DNA of 33,033 nt from an uncultured bacterium (GTDB lineage: Bacteria > Krumholzibacteriota > Krumholzibacteriia > LZORAL124-64-63), in assembly GCA_937910695.1 (NCBI GenBank), contig CALEMW010000026.1, positions 1 through 33,033 of the forward strand, read 5' to 3'. A program made the position numbers and the translations under genes. This document shows, in pieces, positions 8,273 through 15,703 of the stretch (the first letter of the stretch is position 1; every line of letters starts with the position of its first letter). The notes under the pieces were generated by a model. The model searched no databases, had not been told where the DNA came from, and saw only the letters and a program-made list of their open reading frames with translations.

Positions 8273-9231
8273 GACGCCACCTCCTGGGTTGCAAACGCAG
8301 CCCCGCGGCGTTTGCGGACTGCAGAGATGAAGATCTCGTCCAATGACGGCCGATGGGCGGAGAACAGACTCAAGGCGCCTTCTTCACGCAGCCCATCGAG
8401 CAGTTTCTGGTGGTCCGCACCCTCGCTCAGGATCAGGCTCCAGGCGCCTTCGTTACGCTCGGTCCGAAGCACGCCGGGCAGTCCGGAGGGCATGTCGCGT
8501 CCATCCACGAAGGCGGCTTTCACGGAATCGAGAGGGAAATCGCGCTTCACTTTGGCCAAGTCACCTTCAAGAATCACCTCTCCACCCTCGATCAGGCAGA
8601 TCGAATCGCACAGCTTTTCGGCTTCGGGCAGCATGTGCGTCGAGAAGATGATCGTGCAGCCGCGGCGGTTCTCTTCGCGGATGATGTCGCGCAGGACCTC
8701 GACGTTCAAGGGGTCGAGCCCGCTGAAAGGCTCGTCGAGGATGACCAGTTCGGGATCGAACTGGAAGACCGAGGCCAGCTGCACCTTCTGCTGCATGCCC
8801 TTGCTCAAGGCGTCGATCTTACGGCCGGCCCAGTCGGAGAGCCCGACGCGTTCGAGCCAGGCTTCCGCCTTATGCCTCGCTTCGGACCTCGGCACCGACT
8901 TGAGCTCGGCCAAAAACACGAGTTGGTCGAGGCAGGTCATCTTGCGGTAAAGGCCCCGCTCCTCAGGCAGATAGCCAATGCGGTCCAGCCGCTGCCGATC
9001 GAGCGGGTGTCCGCCGAACAGGATTTCGCCCCCGTCGGGAACGACGATGTTCATGATGCTGCGGATCGTGGTGGTTTTGCCGGCCCCATTGGGACCGAGG
9101 AAACCATGGATGGCTCCCTGAGGAATGGACAAGCTGAGATTCTTGACGGCGTGCACCTTGCCGTAGCTCTTGCACAAGCCACGGATCTCCAGGACGGCCT
9201 CGCCGACCGGACCGGTCGGATCGTGGGACAT
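8269..9231 (-). CDS. ABC transporter ATP-binding protein (NatA-like)
   Basis: The protein has 320 residues with a complete ABC ATPase set. Walker A is GPNGAGKTTT (about 45-54), the Q-loop region is in GYLPEERGLYRKM, the signature is LSKGMQQKVQLA, Walker B is LVILDEPFSGLDP, and the switch His is in IIFSTHM. The LSKGM signature and the C-terminal extension of about 90 residues are typical of ATPases that pair with ABC-2 permeases of the NatA/DrrA type. The ATG at 9231 has an AAAGGA site 6 nt upstream. It is the first gene of the two-gene operon. Its leader runs into the long non-coding stretch to the right, where a weak promoter-like pair (TTGCTC, 17 bp, TATCCT) can be seen around 9280-9310 on the minus strand. 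The partner and mechanism are clear; the cargo is not. Confidence 0.93.
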   Translation of the reverse strand: MSHDPTGPVGEAVLEIRGLCKSYGKVHAVKNLSLSIPQGAIHGFLGPNGAGKTTTIRSIMNIVVPDGGEILFGGHPLDRQRLDRIGYLPEERGLYRKMTCLDQLVFLAELKSVPRSEARHKAEAWLERVGLSDWAGRKIDALSKGMQQKVQLASVFQFDPELVILDEPFSGLDPLNVEVLRDIIREENRRGCTIIFSTHMLPEAEKLCDSICLIEGGEVILEGDLAKVKRDFPLDSVKAAFVDGRDMPSGLPGVLRTERNEGAWSLILSEGADHQKLLDGLREEGALSLFSAHRPSLDEIFISAVRKRRGAAFATQEVAS

Positions 9232-9356
9232 GGTGGTCCTTTCGCTGTGATCGGGTCCAACGGCGCGGCCGTCGGGATCTCACGAGGATAAGTAAGCGGC
9301 CCGGCATGAGCAACAACGGACATTGAGGCAGAAGGTTGCGCTGTGTTGGGTGCATA

Positions 9357-9392
9357 GAGAAAACCCGGGGCTCCCCCGCCGGGGCCCCGGGT
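9357..9392 (-). terminator. Intrinsic-terminator-like hairpin (left copy)
   Basis: Arms 9363-9371 (acccggggc) and 9384-9392 (gccccgggt) pair perfectly. On the minus strand the stem is followed by TTTTCTCT. Its loop and stem resemble the hairpin at 9640-9681, as described there. It lies 126 bp upstream of the ATPase start, so it could end a small upstream transcript or attenuate the exporter operon. Confidence 0.6.
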
Positions 9393-9639
9393 CCTCAAAC
9401 CGGATCAGTCTAGGACCTTTCCGGTTACATTGCGCCCGAGCTCCTCGTTCATGGCATCTTCAGGGCATCTGGCTACGAATCGAGAAACCCCATCGCGTGA
9501 TGTCCAGCGAAAATCCGAAGCCGAAGAGAACGGGCGTCGTTCGGTGACTCTCTGGGGTCAGCGAGTCATGATGACTGGATGAGCATAGGGATCGAAGATC
9601 ACGAAATATTCACGGCCGGATAATTAATGCCACGACCGC

Positions 9640-9681
9640 AAAAAAAAAACACGGGGCAACCCCCGCCGGTGGCCCCGTGTT
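9640..9681 (-). terminator. Canonical intrinsic terminator (right copy) with no recognised upstream gene
   Basis: Arms 9648-9657 (aacacggggc) and 9672-9681 (gccccgtgtt) are perfectly complementary and are followed on the minus strand by a ten-base T-tract (9640-9649). This is textbook Rho-independent structure. The transcript it ends would come from 9682-9970, where no minus-strand gene is evident. It shares the GGCGGGGG loop with the hairpin at 9357-9392. The stem pair that is A:T here is C:G there. Confidence 0.8.
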
Positions 9682-9836
9682 CTGGTACCGAGCTATGAGC
9701 AGTACTCGTGCCCGGTCCCTGCGAACATCTGTCGCGGCCCATCGAGGCCATCGACATGAGTAACGATACAGGTCGAATCTCACAAAACGATCACGCACTT
9801 CTCATATTTCCGGAATCATCACGATCTCTGCTCCAG

Positions 9837-9883
9837 CGAGGCGAATCCGCTGCCGATTCATAGTCAGGTTGATATTCGCCTCG
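9837..9883. promoter_or_regulatory. 10-bp inverted repeat upstream of the response regulator gene
   Basis: cgaggcgaat at 9837-9846 is repeated inverted as attcgcctcg at 9874-9883, 27 bp apart, and ends about 90 bp before the regulator start. A promoter-like pair (TTGATA at about 9869, 17 bp, CATCTT) overlaps the right arm. It could be an operator or a leader hairpin. OmpR-family regulators usually bind direct rather than inverted repeats, so autoregulation is only a possibility. Confidence 0.35.
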
Positions 9884-9974
9884 AGCGGTAGCATCTTGCA
9901 CCGTTTACGGAGGTTGCCCTGGGCGACGTGATACGTTTGTGAGACTCTCGTGGCATCATGAAGGGACGATGATC

Positions 9975-10694
9975 ATGAACACGACAAGACCGCGACGGAT
10001 CCTCCTGGTCGAGGATGACCGCGACCTCACCGAGGTCGTCACACTGCACCTCCAAAGCGAGGGGTACGAGGCTGTGTCCGTACACGACGGTCGCGCTGGA
10101 GTCCAAGCCTTTCAACAGGGCGAGTGGGACATGGTCCTGCTCGACTGGATGCTACCCGGCATTTCCGGCATGGACGTGCTCCGTACGATCCGTGAGAAGA
10201 ACCGACAGATCCCCGTGCTCATGCTCACGGCGCGAGGCGAGGAGACCGACAAGGTCCTCGGACTGGAACTGGGCTGCGACGACTACATGACCAAGCCCTT
10301 CAGCCTGCGCGAACTCACGGCGCGCATGAAAGTGCTCCTGCGCCGCATCGAGCTGGCTCGGAGCATCGCCGAGGGCGGTGAACACGACCGCGTGCTCGAA
10401 TTCGGGTCGCTCCAAATCGACAACGCTAAACGACGGGTTTCGGTCGACGGTGAACCTGTCCAGCTGACTTTGAAGGAGTACGACCTGCTCTTCACCCTGG
10501 CCGCCAAGCCGGGACGCACTTTTTCGCGGCGGCAGCTTCTGGACCTGGTCTGGGACCAGGATTCGGATGTGTACGAACACACCGTGAACTCCCACGTGAA
10601 CAGGTTGCGCGGGAAGGTCGAAAACAACCCGAACCGGCCCCGTTACATTCTGACGGTCTGGGGCATCGGCTACCGTTTCACCGACGAGTACTAA
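9975..10694 (+). CDS. OmpR/PhoB-family DNA-binding response regulator
   Basis: The protein has 239 residues from the ATG at 9975, chosen because AAGGGA (9961-9966) lies 8 nt upstream. An in-frame ATG at 9969 is too close to it, and another at 9939 has no better site. The receiver domain (7-120) has the acidic pocket E13-D14-D15, the phospho-acceptor Asp57 in VLLDWMLPG, the Thr of LMLTARG and the Lys of MTKPFSLREL. The C-terminal winged helix (about 140-237) has LTLKEYDLLFTLAAKPG, HTVNSHVNRLRGKVE and VWGIGYRF. It should be phosphorylated by the kinase encoded 7 bp downstream and act as a transcription factor. Its targets are not evident, but the divergent exporter operon next to it is a natural candidate. 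Confidence 0.95.
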   Translation: MNTTRPRRILLVEDDRDLTEVVTLHLQSEGYEAVSVHDGRAGVQAFQQGEWDMVLLDWMLPGISGMDVLRTIREKNRQIPVLMLTARGEETDKVLGLELGCDDYMTKPFSLRELTARMKVLLRRIELARSIAEGGEHDRVLEFGSLQIDNAKRRVSVDGEPVQLTLKEYDLLFTLAAKPGRTFSRRQLLDLVWDQDSDVYEHTVNSHVNRLRGKVENNPNRPRYILTVWGIGYRFTDEY

Positions 10695-10701
10695 GGACAT
10701 C

Positions 10702-12201
10702 ATGAGCGCCAGGAACATCGTCCACAGCCTCCACTTCAGGATCACCTCGGTGTTCCTGCTGCTGCTGGTCGCAGTGTTCTGGGGCTATACCGCATGGGTG
10801 GATCATTCGCTCTACGGAGTGGAATGGGCGCCAGGCGAGCAGGAGTGGTACGACATTTATCGCGACGCAGAGATGGACAGCCTCGCGGTGTTGATCTCAG
10901 ACCGGGTCGACGACATCGACTACATCGCCGCGACCCTCGCCGACTACGGCAGAACCATCGCAGGCTACGACGCCGAGATGGCCATGTTCGACGCCGAGGG
11001 CCTCGTCGTCGCCACGAGCGATCCCGACTCCCTCTCCCATGTCCTGGTCAGGATCCAGACCGCCCTGCTCGATTCGATGTCCCTGGAGACCTGGGACTTC
11101 ACGAGCTATCCCAATCCCGACGACATGGACGCCTACGAAAACCGCATCACCGCGGTGGTGACTCTGCACGCCGACGGCGACACCCTGAACGCAGCCGACG
11201 GTTGGCTGGTGTCGACGTTCACTCCCCTGGAAGTGGACCTGGAGGCGAACACCGAGGCTAACCGCGTGCGTATGATCTGGGGCGCCGCGGTGATCCTCGT
11301 CTACTCGTTCTTCGTGGGCCTCACCCTGCTGACCTGGGTCAGTCGCCGCGTACGGAGCCTGTCGAGGGACATGGCAACGTTCCGCGAAGGTGACTTCGAG
11401 CACCGCACCGCCGACTCCGGAGCCGACGAGATCGGCCGGCTCGGTCAGGACTTCAACCGGCTGGCCGACCGACTGACCACCGTGATCGCCGAGCTCAGGC
11501 AATCCGAGGAATACCGCAGCCAGCTCGTGGCGAATATCTCCCACGATCTGCGCACTCCCATGGCCACCCTGCGCAGCTATGTGGAAAGCTTCATGTTGCG
11601 TTGGGACTCCCTCGAGGCCGCCGACCGCGATCGCCAGCTCAAGACCATCACCTCGAATCTCGACAACCTCGAGGGTCTGATCGAACGGCTCTTCGAACTC
11701 ACGCGCCTTGACAACGGCAATGTCGAATTCCGACGCGAGTCCTTCTCCCTCGAGGAACTCGCCGTCGATGTGCTGGACCGCATGGAAGTCAAGGCCACCG
11801 AACACGGAGTCACCATCGACCTGAGTGTCGAGGACGGCCTGCCTCTCGTCGAGGCCGACGCCTTACGCATCGTACAGGTGCTGCAGAACCTGTTGGACAA
11901 TGCCATCAAGTTCAACGAGACGGGCGGGTCGGTGTGGGTGACGCTCAGACCCGTGGCCGTGGGTGTGGAGGTGGAGGTCCGGGACGACGGCCCGGGAATT
12001 TCGGACGAGGACCGCACCCACGTTTTCGAGCGCTTCTATACGGCGGACAAGAGTCGGTCGGACAAGGGACGCGGCTCGGGATTGGGTCTGGCCATCGCCC
12101 ACCGCATCGTGACCAATCACGGCGGCACGTTGACCCTCGAGAACGCAGACGAGGACGGGGGCGCCATCTTCCGTTTCACGCTGCCGGCGGCCGACGCCTA
12201 G
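10702..12201 (+). CDS. HAMP-domain sensor histidine kinase
   Basis: The protein has 499 residues. The AAGGA site overlaps the stop of the regulator gene, so the two are co-translated. A first membrane helix lies at about 13-33. A periplasmic sensor region of about 155 residues follows, rich in Asp and without a domain I recognise. A second helix lies at about 191-212 (MIWGAAVILVYSFFVGLTLL). HAMP covers about 213-265 with GADEIGRLGQDFNRL. The HisKA phospho-acceptor is His281 in ANISHDLRTPMATL. The ATPase domain has the N box LQNLLDNAIKFNETGG, G1 DDGPGISDED, the F box VFERFY and G2 GRGSGLGLAIAHRI. All residues needed for autokinase activity are present. The stop TAG (12199-12201) overlaps the stop of the convergent symporter gene, and no terminator lies between them. 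Confidence 0.95.
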   Translation: MSARNIVHSLHFRITSVFLLLLVAVFWGYTAWVDHSLYGVEWAPGEQEWYDIYRDAEMDSLAVLISDRVDDIDYIAATLADYGRTIAGYDAEMAMFDAEGLVVATSDPDSLSHVLVRIQTALLDSMSLETWDFTSYPNPDDMDAYENRITAVVTLHADGDTLNAADGWLVSTFTPLEVDLEANTEANRVRMIWGAAVILVYSFFVGLTLLTWVSRRVRSLSRDMATFREGDFEHRTADSGADEIGRLGQDFNRLADRLTTVIAELRQSEEYRSQLVANISHDLRTPMATLRSYVESFMLRWDSLEAADRDRQLKTITSNLDNLEGLIERLFELTRLDNGNVEFRRESFSLEELAVDVLDRMEVKATEHGVTIDLSVEDGLPLVEADALRIVQVLQNLLDNAIKFNETGGSVWVTLRPVAVGVEVEVRDDGPGISDEDRTHVFERFYTADKSRSDKGRGSGLGLAIAHRIVTNHGGTLTLENADEDGGAIFRFTLPAADA

Positions 12202-13979
12202 CCTTCATCATCCCTGTTCAATTCCCGCACCACACCCAGAGTCCCGATCAGAGCGATGGCGAACAGGACGGCGGCCTTGGTCGGATCGCCGATCAAAGCC
12301 TGCCCGATGCCGAATGTCGTGCCGTACACCAGGGAAACCCCCGAGATCCAGGCGACGACGGTATGACGACCAAGGCCGTCGTGTCGGACATCGGCCGTGG
12401 CTGTGCGCACCGGCCCCCAGAATCCTCCCGGACGCACCTTACGGACGAAGGCCTCGAGTCGATCGCTGTCGACCGGGCGGGTGAGGAACGTGACCGTCAG
12501 CCAGGTCACGATCGTCACCGGCACCAGGATCAGGGCCTTGTGATGGGTCTCGAGGTTCATGCCCCCGAGGCGGACGGGAGTCCCGAACAGCTCGTACGCC
12601 GGACCCGACTGCACCGCCGCTGTGATCTCGAAGGCCACCGCCACGACGACCGACGACGCCAGCGCCGCGATCTCGCTCCAGGCGTTGAGCCGCCACCAGA
12701 ACCAACGCAGGATCAGCACCGGCCCGATGCCCGCCCCCATGGCCCACACGAACAGCCAGGCCTTGCCGATGGAGGTCAGTGAAAGCGCCACCAGCACGGC
12801 CAGGGCCATCAGCACCGCAACGCAGATTTTCGAAACCAGGATCGTCTCCTTGTTCCCAGCCAGCGGTCGGATGAAGCGGCGGTAGATGTCGTTGATGAGA
12901 TAGCTCGCACCCCAGTTCAGGTGCGTGTCGATGGTCGACATGAAGGCGGCGAAGAACGACACCAGCATGATGCCGAGCAGGCCCGGTCCCAGGACATCCC
13001 GCATGAGGATCGGATAGGCAGCTTCCTCGGTCGCCCCTTCGGGAACCACCGGAACGAGAACCAGCGAGGCGAGAGCGGCGATGATCCAGGGCCAGTAACG
13101 CAGGGCGTTGGTGGCCAGGGCGAACCAGAGAGTGGCGCCGCGGGCGTGGCGTTCGTTCTTGGCGGCTGCCATGCGCTGGATGAGGTAGCCGCCGCCGTCG
13201 GCGTTGTGGCTGGCCCACCACATCAGGGTGATGAAGATCAGGAACTTGAAGAGGTCGGATTCCAGACCGAGGCCGCCGCCGGGGATCATGGCCAGAGTGC
13301 TTTCGCTGACGAGGGGCGACGCGGCCAACTGCTCACGCAGAGCGCCGAGGCCGCCCACCTTCCCCACCGAGCAGACGGCCAGGGTAATCGCTCCGAACAT
13401 GGCCAGGGCGAACTGGACGACGTCGGTGACGACCACGCCCCAGAACCCGGAGAGCAGGGCGTAGCTCAGCGCCAGGGCGGCGCCGACGGGCACCGCGATC
13501 TCCCGCGGCACGCCGAGGACGGCTTCGGCCACGGTGCCCAGCCCCAGCAGGACCCAGCCCATGACGATCAGGTTGTAGAGGATCGCGAAGTAGCCCGCCT
13601 TGAAGCCGCGCAGCGCGGCGGCGGGCTTGCCGCTGTAGCGCAGTTCGATGAGCTCGTTGTCGGTCAGCACCCCGGCCCGGCGCCAGAACCGCGAGAAGAG
13701 GAAGACCGCGAGGATCTGCGCGAGCACGTAGTGCCAGCCGAACCAGTTGTACCAGATGCCGTCGTTGCGGATGAAGCCGGTGACGGCCAGCGGCGTGTCG
13801 GCGGCGAAGGTCGTCGCGACCATGCTCGTGCCGAGGATCCACCAGGGCAGCGTGCGGCCGGCCAAAAAGTACTGGTCGGCCGAGGTCGAGGCGCGGCGGC
13901 GGAAGGCCAGGCCCAGGCCCACGGTGAGCAGGATGTACGCGGCGATGATGGACCAGTCTATGATGTGGAGGTTGGTCAC
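12198..13979 (-). CDS. Sodium:solute symporter family transporter
   Basis: The protein has 593 residues. I start it at the GTG at 13979, which overlaps the stop of the methyltransferase gene (GTGA, 13976-13979) and has GAGGGGA about 7 nt upstream. An open frame further upstream is basic, proline-rich and overlaps the neighbour, so it is not used. The start of the protein (IIDWSIIAAYILLTVGLGLAF, then RRASTSADQYFLAGRTLPWW and GTSMVATTFAADTPLAVTG) matches the SSS/SglT family, TC 2.A.21. About 13 hydrophobic segments can be counted. This family moves sugars, amino acids, vitamins or ions with Na+. The substrate here is unknown. There is a hydrophilic insert near the C-terminus before the last helices. 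It is the second gene of a two-gene unit and converges on the histidine kinase. Confidence 0.9.
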   Translation of the reverse strand: MTNLHIIDWSIIAAYILLTVGLGLAFRRRASTSADQYFLAGRTLPWWILGTSMVATTFAADTPLAVTGFIRNDGIWYNWFGWHYVLAQILAVFLFSRFWRRAGVLTDNELIELRYSGKPAAALRGFKAGYFAILYNLIVMGWVLLGLGTVAEAVLGVPREIAVPVGAALALSYALLSGFWGVVVTDVVQFALAMFGAITLAVCSVGKVGGLGALREQLAASPLVSESTLAMIPGGGLGLESDLFKFLIFITLMWWASHNADGGGYLIQRMAAAKNERHARGATLWFALATNALRYWPWIIAALASLVLVPVVPEGATEEAAYPILMRDVLGPGLLGIMLVSFFAAFMSTIDTHLNWGASYLINDIYRRFIRPLAGNKETILVSKICVAVLMALAVLVALSLTSIGKAWLFVWAMGAGIGPVLILRWFWWRLNAWSEIAALASSVVVAVAFEITAAVQSGPAYELFGTPVRLGGMNLETHHKALILVPVTIVTWLTVTFLTRPVDSDRLEAFVRKVRPGGFWGPVRTATADVRHDGLGRHTVVAWISGVSLVYGTTFGIGQALIGDPTKAAVLFAIALIGTLGVVRELNRDDEG

Positions 13980-15250
13980 GAGGATTCCCCTCGGTGGAGT
14001 GGCAGAGTCAGATGGGCGGTATGGGCTTCCCCGTCTCGGTGCAGGAAGACGACGATCTCGCGGTCGCCCTCGAAGCGGAGCTGGCGGACGACTTCTTCCG
14101 GCGACAGGGGAAAGCCCCTGGTCTTGACCACGACCCGGCCGGCCCGGTGGGCCGTGAGGGCGTCCTGGAGCCCGCGACGGGACCAGGGCAGCGAATCGAT
14201 GCGACGCCACGAGCGGGCCAGGGCGTCCCGGGAAGGCTCCTGCGCCGAGTGGTAGGCGATGCCGTGGGCCAGGAGGCTCCAGTTCCGTTCCCGAGCCAGG
14301 TCGTTCAGCAGGCCGGCCCGCAGCACGGCACCATCGGGTTCGAGGATCCAGGGGCCGGGAGGCGCGATCGATGCCGGCGGCTCTTCGCCGGCACTCCCGT
14401 ATTCTGCGGCGACGACGTCGGAGACCGGACCGCTGAGCACGGTGGCTCTGCGCCGTGATGTTCCCGGCCGGGACAGGGCCCCGCCCCAGAAGGCGGCTTC
14501 GCGGACCACCCCGTTCCAGGACACGAGTTCCACGTCATAGTCCAAGACGCTCATGCCTTCGAGCAAGCAACCGGGTCCGGACAGGGCCTCATGATCCAGA
14601 TCGAGGCCGGGGCCCCACTTGACGCACCAGCCGGCGGCCGCGGCCAGCACGGGTCGCAAGTCGGCGGGTCGGGGAGAAAGGTCCTCGGGCCGGATCAGCC
14701 GACGCGTGCCCGCGGCCCGCCGGGGTCCGACGCGGCGCCCCGGGTCGGCGATGATCACCTCGTGGTTCGGCAACGGGCAGGCGGGGAACTCCCCACCGAT
14801 CACGTTCCCGTCGCCGCCGACGGCCCTGAGATTCACGCGGGCCAGCGCCGCAGCCAGGGGGTCCCGTTCGACGCCCCGGACGGACAGCCCGGCCAAAGCC
14901 GTCCGGGTCAGATCGCTACCCGCACCGCAGCCGAGGTCCAGCACGACGGCGGTAGCGTACATTTCGGCGATGCGGCGGGCCCGGCGCGCCGCAACAGGGT
15001 GTGCGGTCGCCTGCTCCAGGAGTTCCGGCACGAAGAACAGGCGGTCCGCGTCGGGAAACCGCTCGGCGGCCCTGGCACGGGCCTCGGCGACCCGCAGGGC
15101 CAGCAGGACGAGGGCATCGCCGTGGACGTCGCGAAGCCGGCGCTGCTGTGCCGGTCCCGGCGGCGCGTCGAGCGCGGCCAGTCCGTCGAGCAGGGCTCGA
15201 CCGGCGCCGGTCGCGAGTGCGGTGACGAGATGATCGTGTTCTGTGGTCAA
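13976..15250 (-). CDS. Class I SAM-dependent methyltransferase with THUMP-like domain
   Basis: The protein has 424 residues, with an ATG at 15250. The N-terminal half holds a helical region and then a Rossmann methyltransferase fold: motif I is VVLDLGCGAGSDLTRTA (about 102-118), then GVERDPLAAALARVNL for the acidic ribose-binding strand, and HEVIIADPGRR in the place of motif IV, where this family usually has DPAR. The C-terminal part (about 330-420: GRVVVKTRGFPLSPEEVVRQ, then strands ending in LTLPLH) matches the THUMP-like domain found with this methyltransferase family. The combination suggests an RNA substrate, by analogy with true THUMP methyltransferases, but the substrate is not established. 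The stop overlaps the start of the symporter gene, so the pair is co-translated although no functional link is obvious. A hairpin lies just upstream. Confidence 0.86.
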   Translation of the reverse strand: MTTEHDHLVTALATGAGRALLDGLAALDAPPGPAQQRRLRDVHGDALVLLALRVAEARARAAERFPDADRLFFVPELLEQATAHPVAARRARRIAEMYATAVVLDLGCGAGSDLTRTALAGLSVRGVERDPLAAALARVNLRAVGGDGNVIGGEFPACPLPNHEVIIADPGRRVGPRRAAGTRRLIRPEDLSPRPADLRPVLAAAAGWCVKWGPGLDLDHEALSGPGCLLEGMSVLDYDVELVSWNGVVREAAFWGGALSRPGTSRRRATVLSGPVSDVVAAEYGSAGEEPPASIAPPGPWILEPDGAVLRAGLLNDLARERNWSLLAHGIAYHSAQEPSRDALARSWRRIDSLPWSRRGLQDALTAHRAGRVVVKTRGFPLSPEEVVRQLRFEGDREIVVFLHRDGEAHTAHLTLPLHRGESS

Positions 15251-15277
15251 GGGTGCTCCGGTCTCGGGCCAAACGAC

Positions 15278-15301
15278 GAGCGACGCACGGGTGCGTCGCT
15301 C
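15278..15301 (-). terminator. 11-bp hairpin after the STAS gene
   Basis: gagcgacgcac (15278-15288) and gtgcgtcgctc (15291-15301) form a perfect inverted repeat around two bases, so the real loop takes one or two stem pairs. It lies in the 96-bp gap between the end of the STAS gene and the methyltransferase start. On the minus strand only a short GTTTGG follows, so termination would be weak. It probably marks the end of the large operon. Confidence 0.5.
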
Positions 15302-15346
15302 ATCCTAATGGCTCGTCCCGGAGACGTCAGCAGGGGATTCGGCGGA

Positions 15347-15703
15347 TCAGGTGGCGGGAGTCAATTCCCTGCGGACCTGGTCGACGTCTTCGACGATGTT
15401 CAGGAAGCGGTCGATGTTCATCAGCGAGAGGACATCCTGGACCAGGGGCTGGACCCCGGCGAGAACCATGCGGCCGCCCAGTTCCTTCATCATCTCGTTG
15501 ACATAGAGGAAGGTGCCGAGCCCGCTGCTGGCCACGAACGGTACCGCCCTCAGATCCAGCACCAGGGTCCTCTCCCCGGCCTCGATTCTGTCCATGCAGG
15601 TTTCCCGTAAATCGGTGGCCGCGTCGGCACCGAGGCGCCCGGTCAGGCTCAGCACGGTGAACCCGTCTTGGGCTCCGTCGGTGATGAAAAACGTCTCAGA
15701 CAT
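15347..15703 (-). CDS. STAS-domain anti-anti-sigma-type protein
   Basis: The protein has 118 residues. The start is the ATG at 15703, which has GAGGAG about 10 nt upstream and overlaps the stop of the phosphatase/kinase gene by eight bases. A longer frame reaching 15760 would lie inside the neighbour. The sequence is a plain STAS domain: FTVLSLTGRLGADAATDLRE, then TLVLDLRAVPFVASSGLGTF. The conserved Ser of the SSGLG loop is the residue that partner-switching kinases phosphorylate. LVQDVLSLMNIDRFLNIVED completes the fold. It should be the substrate of the protein encoded just upstream: phosphorylated by its RsbW-like domain and dephosphorylated by its PP2C domain. The target released by this switch is not in the window. 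It is the last gene of the large operon. Confidence 0.9.
   Translation of the reverse strand: MSETFFITDGAQDGFTVLSLTGRLGADAATDLRETCMDRIEAGERTLVLDLRAVPFVASSGLGTFLYVNEMMKELGGRMVLAGVQPLVQDVLSLMNIDRFLNIVEDVDQVRRELTPAT

Larger units (their letters stand above)
9232..9974. other. 743-bp non-coding region between ABC operon and two-component genes
   Basis: No convincing protein gene, tRNA or known riboswitch was recognised here. The region serves two divergent units: the exporter operon to the left and the response regulator to the right. It contains two related G/C hairpins followed by T-tracts on the minus strand (9357-9392 and 9640-9681) and a 10-bp inverted repeat near the regulator (9837-9883). 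Since no minus-strand gene lies upstream of either hairpin, one or two small untranslated or very short transcripts may be made from this strand. Confidence 0.6.

Noticed and set aside
9405-9452. 15-residue frame (MNEELGRNVTGKVLD) just before the left hairpin on the minus strand
   Set aside because: It could be a leader peptide or gene remnant, but there is no ribosome-binding site and it is too short to support from one sequence.
9610-9798. Minus-strand 62-codon frame in the gene-free region
   Set aside because: It reads straight through a canonical terminator and its T-tract, encoding low-complexity sequence there.
9969-9971. Alternative ATG for the response regulator
   Set aside because: Only two bases separate it from the AAGGGA site, while ATG 9975 has the normal 8-base spacing.
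9232-9974. tRNA or riboswitch in the long non-coding region
   Set aside because: No cloverleaf, TTCRA loop or recognised aptamer core could be found by eye.
9864-10115. Minus-strand 83-codon frame overlapping the response regulator start
   Set aside because: It is antisense to the well-supported regulator gene, and no ribosome-binding site or family was recognised.
13980-14210. Upstream extension of the symporter by 77 residues
   Set aside because: It is Pro/Arg-rich, lies inside the methyltransferase gene, and the GTG at 13979 has a strong ribosome-binding site.
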